From UBA60 sp964587885 (lineage in GTDB: Archaea; Thermoplasmatota; Poseidoniia; Poseidoniales; Poseidoniaceae): a stretch of DNA of 20,772 bases. Each line of letters opens with the position of its first letter. Position 1 is the first letter of the stretch. Below the pieces are notes generated by a model. That model saw only the letters and a program-made list of their open reading frames with translations. It did not search any database and was not told where the DNA came from. Positions 16,685-20,772 of the stretch are shown here, one piece after another. The position numbers and the translations under genes are program-made. The stretch covers positions 1 to 20,772 of the forward strand of contig CAZPME010000032.1 of the NCBI GenBank assembly GCA_964587885.1, given 5' to 3'.

Positions 16685-16725
16685 TTCATCTCTCTCCTAA
16701 TATTTCTCGCATCACTTCTTCATTG

Positions 16726-16742
16726 TTGTAGTTTCGCTACAA
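16726..16742. promoter_or_regulatory. Inverted repeat in divergent promoter region
   Basis: TTGTAG (16726-16731) and CTACAA (16737-16742) flank a 5-base spacer, about 42 bases upstream of the TTG start of the giant surface-protein gene. The 263-bp gap between 16685 and 16947 separates two divergent genes and should hold both promoters. An AT-rich TTGATTATAG stretch near 16901-16910 is a candidate TATA region for the plus-strand gene. Regulatory function is inferred from position only. Confidence 0.3.
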
Positions 16743-16947
16743 ATGACAAATGTGAAAATAGCATACGCTGTGAGCAATTCTACTCGACATTACCCCATTT
16801 TCAAAGCATTATTCTTCCAACGCCCATCTTCCAGTTACCCCTCTCGAATGTAATAATGATTTGAATGAGTCTTGATTATCCCGTCATCTGGTACATTACA
16901 ATTGATTATAGAGTGTCTATTAACAACGATGATTGATAACTTTGCAA

Positions 16948-17523
16948 ATGTCTCCCTTTGAATTCGTCACCATTTTCTGTTCGTTAATTCTTGGTTTGGC
17001 TCTCACGCATATTTTCCGTGGGGTGTCTGATCTTTACGAAATTCGCGAACGGGTCAAGACATACTGGCTCAACTCTCTTTGGGTAGTCACTGTAATCATG
17101 TGGTCTATTTTTTCGTGGTGGGGGCTCTGGGAACTTTCCATAATTCTCGAAGATTGGCATTATTCACAATACTGGTTTTTGATGATGAACCTATCATCAA
17201 TTTATTTCTTTACAACTCTAGTTTTACCTAAAGCAACAGATGAGGGAATAATTGACTTAGAAGCCCACTATTTTTCGGTTCACAAGGCATTCTTCTCGAT
17301 TGTTGCATTCTCTCTCTTCACCACAGTCGCAGTAAATTATTCACTATTCGGAAAACCGATGATTTCTGACATGACAATTATGCCCTTCATTGTAGGGTGC
17401 GCTGCAGTAGTGGCTGCATTTACCGAATCCGAATTGTATCACAAAATCATAGGAGTATTCATGTTCGTGATGTTCCTTGCATTCCAACTAAGTGACATTG
17501 TAGTGATTAGTTACACGCCTTGA
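16948..17523 (+). CDS. Six-TM integral membrane protein of unknown function
   Basis: Protein of 191 residues with about six hydrophobic helices (5-22, 43-62, 74-94, 113-131, 143-160 and 165-187) and very short loops. The N-terminus SPFEFVTIFCSLILGLALTH resembles that of widespread uncharacterised membrane proteins beginning with an F-[ED]-[FY]-x(3)-[FIV]-x-S-x-I-x-G-L pattern; I cannot name the family. Charged residues are few and sit in loops (RVSDLYEIRERVK-like region after TM1, DEGIIDLEAH after TM3). ATG 16948 is used rather than the in-frame TTG 16933. The gene is AT-rich (16 G/C in the 60 bases 17161-17220), unlike the right end of the window. It is divergent from the giant surface-protein gene. 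Confidence 0.75.
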   Translation: MSPFEFVTIFCSLILGLALTHIFRGVSDLYEIRERVKTYWLNSLWVVTVIMWSIFSWWGLWELSIILEDWHYSQYWFLMMNLSSIYFFTTLVLPKATDEGIIDLEAHYFSVHKAFFSIVAFSLFTTVAVNYSLFGKPMISDMTIMPFIVGCAAVVAAFTESELYHKIIGVFMFVMFLAFQLSDIVVISYTP

Positions 17524-17592
17524 GCCTTCAGTAAAACACAATGGGTAGGGTTTAGACGCACAAGCGTTTGCGCTACATCAGGGGGATTGTGG

Positions 17593-18369
17593 TTAGACGC
17601 GACCCTGTTGCCTCAACCAATCATGGCCGTAATGATTCCACTGTTGCATATCCCAACCTGATGGAATCCCTTCTGCTGGAATTGGTGGCGGGCCGTCAGT
17701 TGATTGCTCCACTGCGGGATTAACTATGGGCTGATTAGTTGGAACTGTGGGATTAGGTTGTTGAATCCATTGTTGATTGGCCATTTGAGGTTGCTGGACT
17801 GCTTGTTGTTGATATTGTACTGTGGGTTGTTGGACTGCCATACCAATGCCAACTTGTTGCAAATCTCCGGGATTTTGTAGTACGAGTGTCTGACCCTGAG
17901 AGGCCTTGTTGTTACCTATCAATAGTCCAACAATAAGCAATATTACACCAATTAAGCAACAACCACCTCCACCAAGCATCACTATCCCATAGCCACCAAC
18001 ACTATCATGGCTGACGAGAACGATGTCTCCGGATGATTCAATTTCATAGTTTCCTTCTTCACGTAAATCTGCTTCTCCGAGGTAAGTGTAATCCTGTGTA
18101 TCCCAATTGGAATCACAATCTCTTTCAAAATAATCATAACTGTCATCAACAATCGTAATCTCAAAATCGCTGCATCCAAGATCACCAACAGCATATACGG
18201 CGACAATAATTGTATCTCCATCATAACCGAATGTCGAACCATCTGTTTTGGTGTCGTGGAGAATATTTTCTTCAGGGTCAACGCCATAGGCGGTAACTAA
18301 GCCAAAGATGGCTGCAAAGATGCCGAGAACAATACAAACACCACCAGAAATCGCTACTGTCTTATTCAT
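17593..18369 (-). CDS. Two-TM protein with Q/P-rich cytoplasmic tail and C-terminal GW-x-QW motif
   Basis: Hypothetical membrane protein of 258 residues. TM1 (about 4-27) is followed by an extracytoplasmic acidic beta domain (about 30-125) with three Cys before TM2. TM2 is a G/C/I-rich helix (about 127-152). The cytoplasmic tail is Q/P/V-rich and disordered (about 155-225) and ends in PPPIPAEGIPSGWDMQQWNH and YGHDWLRQQG. This end motif (P-x-G-W-x-x-x-Q-W-x-x-Y-G-x-x-[WY]-L) recalls short tail motifs I associate with Marine Group II membrane proteins (from memory, not searched). ATG 18369 is chosen; the frame also offers TTG 18378. It lies 93 bases downstream of the phosphatase gene on the same strand and may be co-transcribed. 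Confidence 0.75.
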   Translation of the reverse strand: MNKTVAISGGVCIVLGIFAAIFGLVTAYGVDPEENILHDTKTDGSTFGYDGDTIIVAVYAVGDLGCSDFEITIVDDSYDYFERDCDSNWDTQDYTYLGEADLREEGNYEIESSGDIVLVSHDSVGGYGIVMLGGGGCCLIGVILLIVGLLIGNNKASQGQTLVLQNPGDLQQVGIGMAVQQPTVQYQQQAVQQPQMANQQWIQQPNPTVPTNQPIVNPAVEQSTDGPPPIPAEGIPSGWDMQQWNHYGHDWLRQQGRV

Positions 18370-18462
18370 GCCCTTCAAGGGACACTATTGCATCGTACTA
18401 ATAATTCAATCGTATGTATTGAGAGTGAACTCACAAGGATTTATTCGATAATTCTACGACAA

Positions 18463-19818
18463 TTATACAGTGATGTGCTTGCGTAATGCAGCACCCAATA
18501 GCCCTATGATTGATAAAAAAGAATTGATGCCAGTTAGGCCCAATGCACTTGAATCGCTGGAATCATCGCTTATGGCTGCTTCTTGAATTGTAAATTGATC
18601 TCCAATGGTTCCATCAATTCGGTGATGTGTCAATGAGAGTTCTCTAGTATCTCCATCATACACTAATCGAGTCCAACCATAGGTACTGTTTTCTCTGTAA
18701 GCACTCCATTCAGGCTGAGGTTCATCTAACTCCTCGTATGCGGAACGGCCGGCAATTCCAATGACTAAATGGATAGGACCTTCGCCTCGAGAAAATCTAT
18801 TTTCCTTGCCAGTATCCATTACGACCTCTGCAGAAACTGGCCATGTTCTTTCATAGAAATGGTCGTGACCAGCAATGACTAAATCAACGCCCTGAGCGAC
18901 ATATAACTCTTCCAGAGCAACACGTAAATCAACTTCTGAACCGTGGTAACTATTGCTGGAATACATCGGTTTATGACCATAAACGATTACGAATGGAGTC
19001 ACTTCTCGATTGACTGCAGACAAATCCTGTTCAAGCCAAGAATACTGGTCACTACCTGAGGTGTAATCGTGCTCGGTCGACATGAATACCATGTGCACAC
19101 CCGGAACATTCCTACTGTACCAGAAAGTTTCAGTTTCAATTTCTTGGTCTGAATCGAAGCGATGCTCGTATGGAGAAAAGCCGTAGCCCGGTTCATTCTC
19201 ATGATTTCCGACAGCAGTAACCCAAGGGATTTGAGTCATACTATCTTGTTGCTCCTGAAACCAATTATCCCAAGCTGATTGTTCGCCATCTGCATAAGCG
19301 ATATCACCTGAAACGGTGACAATCTGAGCAGATTCATCTGCGATGATGGCTTCAGTAACTTCCAGTGCTTCGCTGGAATCACCGTGGTCGGCAATGGAAA
19401 TCCACTCAAAATGAGTTGCTAAAGGGTCAATTGTTACGAAATTGTACCATTCCGACAAGTCAGAGTTTAGAGTGCCAACTCGATATTCAATTTCCTCACC
19501 GAGTGGCAATCCTGTCATCGTTGCCATGTGGAATGCCATGTTATGATTACCGTAGCAGTAGTTTACAGCATCAATTTCACCTCCACCTGCACTCGATTTA
19601 TATTCCACTATTTCATTCACACTTCGATGGTTTGTAGCCCATATGACTGACATTTCCGAGGGGTCATCAGTCAGTTGAAGGTGGATTTGTTGTGGGCCAT
19701 TTCCACCTTGAAGAATAATCCCCGGGCAATCCTGTAGCGCTTCACCAAGGCTTTGAGCCTGTGCCAGAGGCATGAGAAGCAAAATTATCAACAAAGAAAA
19801 AAGATTCCTCACAAACAT
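18463..19818 (-). CDS. Secreted purple acid phosphatase-like metallophosphoesterase
   Basis: Exported binuclear metallophosphoesterase of 451 residues that should release phosphate from phosphomonoesters. The signal peptide is 1-21. An N-terminal fibronectin-III-like purple acid phosphatase domain spans about 43-130. All five metal-binding blocks of the family are present: ADHG (Asp144), SGDIAYADG (Asp172, Tyr175), GNHE (Asn205, His206), VYGHKP (His282) and AGHDHFYER (His318, His320), with Tyr322 next to the last. A Ser/Asp linker (about 416-425) leads to a C-terminal G-L-T-G element, a hydrophobic helix (about 433-445) and a basic end (RKHITV), like an archaeosortase-type tag. ATG 19818 is used. 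A TAATGCATTA palindrome (19845-19854) lies 26 bases upstream, near the expected promoter. Confidence 0.92.
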   Translation of the reverse strand: MFVRNLFSLLIILLLMPLAQAQSLGEALQDCPGIILQGGNGPQQIHLQLTDDPSEMSVIWATNHRSVNEIVEYKSSAGGGEIDAVNYCYGNHNMAFHMATMTGLPLGEEIEYRVGTLNSDLSEWYNFVTIDPLATHFEWISIADHGDSSEALEVTEAIIADESAQIVTVSGDIAYADGEQSAWDNWFQEQQDSMTQIPWVTAVGNHENEPGYGFSPYEHRFDSDQEIETETFWYSRNVPGVHMVFMSTEHDYTSGSDQYSWLEQDLSAVNREVTPFVIVYGHKPMYSSNSYHGSEVDLRVALEELYVAQGVDLVIAGHDHFYERTWPVSAEVVMDTGKENRFSRGEGPIHLVIGIAGRSAYEELDEPQPEWSAYRENSTYGWTRLVYDGDTRELSLTHHRIDGTIGDQFTIQEAAISDDSSDSSALGLTGINSFLSIIGLLGAALRKHITV

Positions 19819-19982
19819 CTCTCATACTGCATACGACTTAGAATTAATGCATTACTTGCAGTGAGTATCGAAGCAGCAAACCCGTCGAATTTCCCTATGT
19901 AACGCCCGTGTTCGACAGGGTGCCCAATACCCTAGTGGATGCTTGTGCGTCTACACCCTCAAGGGTTTGACTCTAGAGATTA

Positions 19983-20114
19983 ATGGTGGACGTTGTGGTG
20001 TCTGCTCCCTCCGAATTGAGGGAGATTCTGGTGGCAGTCTCCTCACTGCTCAGGGCTGATAGAATCGAGATGGCTCAGGCTATTCTCGATGATGAGTTGG
20101 GGAGGGGATGCTGA
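19983..20114 (+). CDS. Small ORF (43 aa) translationally coupled to the next gene
   Basis: ATG 19983 to TGA 20112-20114 encodes 43 residues beginning MVDVVVSAPSELREILVAVS and ending DDELGRGC. It looks like two amphipathic helices, with no TM and one Cys near the end. Its stop overlaps the start of the next gene as TGATG (20112-20116), the classic arrangement for translational coupling, and its codons share that gene's high GC. Both points support a real gene. Function unknown; an upstream partner or leader peptide for the next gene is possible. Confidence 0.6.
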   Translation: MVDVVVSAPSELREILVAVSSLLRADRIEMAQAILDDELGRGC

Positions 20115-20410
20115 TGCCGGCACCCAAGGGAATACCGATTCCAGAAGGTGAGGCGACTCGCCTCGACCTGCGCGTCTACGACTCGAGGACGACCTGGGGC
20201 TGGGCTTCGGATGACGACAGGCTGGTCGCCACGCACAGCGGTGAGGTGCTGTTCGCTATCGACCCCGAGTGTATGCAGTGGGATGAAAGGAGTGGGGATC
20301 TAATGCTGTCCATTCATTCCATTGACGCTAGGCGTATCCTGCGCTGGCTAAGGCATTCAAGCGAGCACAGGGGGAATTTTCCCTCTGAAGCAATACGCAA
20401 ACTTGAGTGA
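20114..20410 (+). CDS. Small GC-rich protein of unknown function (98 aa)
   Basis: Hypothetical protein of 98 residues, probably cytosolic: no signal peptide and no TM. The sequence alternates charged loops and short beta strands (TRLDLRVYDSRTTWGWASDD, LVATHSGEVLFAID, LMLSIHSI), then a basic helix (ARRILRWLRHSSEHRG). It contains four Trp. ATG 20114 is preferred over ATG 20108 because it overlaps the upstream stop (TGATG) and has GGAGGGG (20101-20107) 6 bases away. Codons are much GC-richer than in the rest of the window (40 G/C in the 60 bases 20161-20220). No family recognised. The small coupled two-gene layout beside an operator-controlled regulator could suit a toxin-antitoxin or phage-type module, but no motif supports a specific call. 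Confidence 0.75.
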   Translation: MPAPKGIPIPEGEATRLDLRVYDSRTTWGWASDDDRLVATHSGEVLFAIDPECMQWDERSGDLMLSIHSIDARRILRWLRHSSEHRGNFPSEAIRKLE

Positions 20411-20415
20411 CTATT

Positions 20416-20471
20416 GGTAGTAAACATCCGATGATGCCTAAACGGTAGTAAACATCCGATGATGCCTAAAC
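20416..20471 (+). repeat. Exact 28-bp tandem direct repeat, two copies
   Basis: The 28-bp unit at 20416-20443 (starts GGTAGTAAACATCC, ends GATGCCTAAAC) is repeated without a mismatch or gap at 20444-20471. It begins 5 bases after the stop of the 98-residue gene. Two copies with no spacer exclude a CRISPR array. Confidence 0.95.
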
Positions 20472-20485
20472 CGGCCTCATGGCCG
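20472..20485 (+). terminator. GC hairpin after tandem repeat
   Basis: CGGCC (20472-20476) pairs with GGCCG (20481-20485) around loop TCAT, followed by ATTATAG. It lies about 60 bases downstream of the small-gene pair and before the operator region. It could end that transcript, but no long T-run follows. Confidence 0.35.
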
Positions 20486-20512
20486 ATTATAGCACAATAA
20501 GTCCCATAATAC

Positions 20513-20557
20513 TTGTAATTATTACAACTTTTTAGAAGGAATCTGTAATTATTACAA
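20513..20557. promoter_or_regulatory. Two identical operator-like palindromes 30 bp apart
   Basis: TGTAATTATTACA occurs at 20514-20526 and again at 20544-20556. Each is a 6+1+6 palindrome; the first extends by one pair to TTGTAAT-T-ATTACAA (20513-20527). Both are followed by ACTTT, making an 18-base direct repeat. The centres (20520 and 20550) are 30 bp apart, close to three helical turns, so bound dimers would face the same side. The second copy abuts the TATA box of the downstream HTH gene. This is a classic arrangement for repression, probably autoregulation. Confidence 0.75.
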
Positions 20558-20558
20558 C

Positions 20559-20567
20559 TTTATATAT
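20559..20567 (+). promoter_or_regulatory. TATA box of the HTH gene
   Basis: TTTATATAT (20559-20567) is centred about 25 bases before the ATG at 20588. This is the normal archaeal TATA-to-start distance, so the transcript is probably leaderless or nearly so. No SD is seen before the ATG, which agrees. The upstream palindrome ends two bases before the box. Confidence 0.65.
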
Positions 20568-20587
20568 GCGAATCGCTTCCGATATAC

Positions 20588-20772
20588 ATGGTCACCAAGG
20601 ATCAAATCGAACGAATGAAGCAATTGAGAGGAAATGGGTGGACATATGCCCAAATCGCTGAGGAGATGGGCTTGAAGCCATCAACTGTCGCATACAATAT
20701 CAAGAAGGGCGCTGATGCCCCAGCACCTTTGCCGAAGGCAGTGAAAATTATCCATGCTAAAGAAAGTCCGAC
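20588..20772 (+). CDS. Small HTH DNA-binding protein, N-terminal part (runs off right edge)
   Basis: ATG 20588 stays open to the window end: 61 residues plus a partial codon. Residues about 6-39 form a helix-turn-helix of the recombinase/homeodomain-like type: QIERMKQLRGNGWTYAQIAE, then EMGLKPSTVAYNIKKG. W-[ST]-Y-x-Q-I-A-E-x-[ML]-G-[LV]-x-x-S-T-V is a common pattern of resolvase and transcription-factor HTHs. After it comes an A/P-rich hinge (ADAPAPLPKAV) and the start of another segment. The protein could be a small transcription regulator or the DNA-binding start of a larger protein. Twin palindromes over its own promoter suggest autoregulation. The C-terminus is not visible, so the effector or partner domain is unknown. 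Confidence 0.8.
   Translation, partial: MVTKDQIERMKQLRGNGWTYAQIAEEMGLKPSTVAYNIKKGADAPAPLPKAVKIIHAKESP

Noticed and set aside
17524..17592. CGCA...TGCG pairing between convergent genes as a terminator
   Set aside because: Only four base pairs with an 8-base loop and no T-run; expected by chance.
20416..20471. Two 28-bp direct repeats as a possible CRISPR array
   Set aside because: The copies abut with no spacer, there are only two, and no cas gene is in the window.

Overview
The window looks like a chromosomal fragment of a marine planktonic euryarchaeon, most likely Marine Group II (Ca. Poseidoniales) or a close relative. The assignment is inference, resting on four things. The partial tRNA-Thr has the archaeal U73 discriminator and no encoded CCA. 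PheS is of the archaeal/eukaryotic type with an N-terminal winged-helix extension. Several large, N-glycosylation-sequon-rich surface proteins carry PPC, CARDB and thrombospondin-type-3 modules and one C-terminal membrane anchor. Some starts look leaderless behind a TATA box.

Layout, left to right. The 3' part of a tRNA-Thr(UGU) gene and a hairpin-T terminator (1-87) precede a 1127-residue surface protein with four PPC-like repeats (153-3536). Next come a fold-type-I aminotransferase (3606-4928), a small two-helix membrane protein with a zinc ribbon (4939-5349) and pheS (5459-6973), which has a perfect inverted repeat just upstream and no pheT beside it. A small membrane protein (7095-7412, minus) is followed by a membrane-anchored subtilisin-like protease (7561-9756), an RluA-type pseudouridine synthase (9790-10680, minus), a dienelactone-hydrolase-like esterase (10841-11779), an 85-residue LEA-like helical protein (11867-12124) and a DUF3147 membrane protein (12181-12540).

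The second half is dominated by a 1348-residue surface protein on the minus strand (12638-16684). It has a glycine-rich beta-solenoid-like segment and a Trp-rich cytoplasmic tail. After it come a six-helix membrane protein of unknown family (16948-17523), a two-TM protein with a Q/P-rich tail ending in a Trp-rich motif (17593-18369, minus) and a secreted purple-acid-phosphatase-like metallophosphoesterase with a putative C-terminal sorting tag (18463-19818, minus).

The last 800 bases differ in composition and architecture. They hold a GC-rich, translationally coupled pair of small genes (19983-20410), an exact 28-bp tandem duplication, a hairpin, two identical TGTAATTATTACA operator-like palindromes 30 bp apart, a TATA box and a probably leaderless small HTH regulator that runs off the right edge (20588-20772). 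I read this as a small, possibly acquired and autoregulated locus.

Housekeeping functions (tRNA-Thr, PheS, aminotransferase, pseudouridine synthase) are interspersed with cell-surface and extracellular degradation functions (protease, phosphatase, giant anchored surface proteins). This suits a heterotroph that degrades protein and organophosphorus compounds. No complete defence system, CRISPR array, integrase or transposase is visible.
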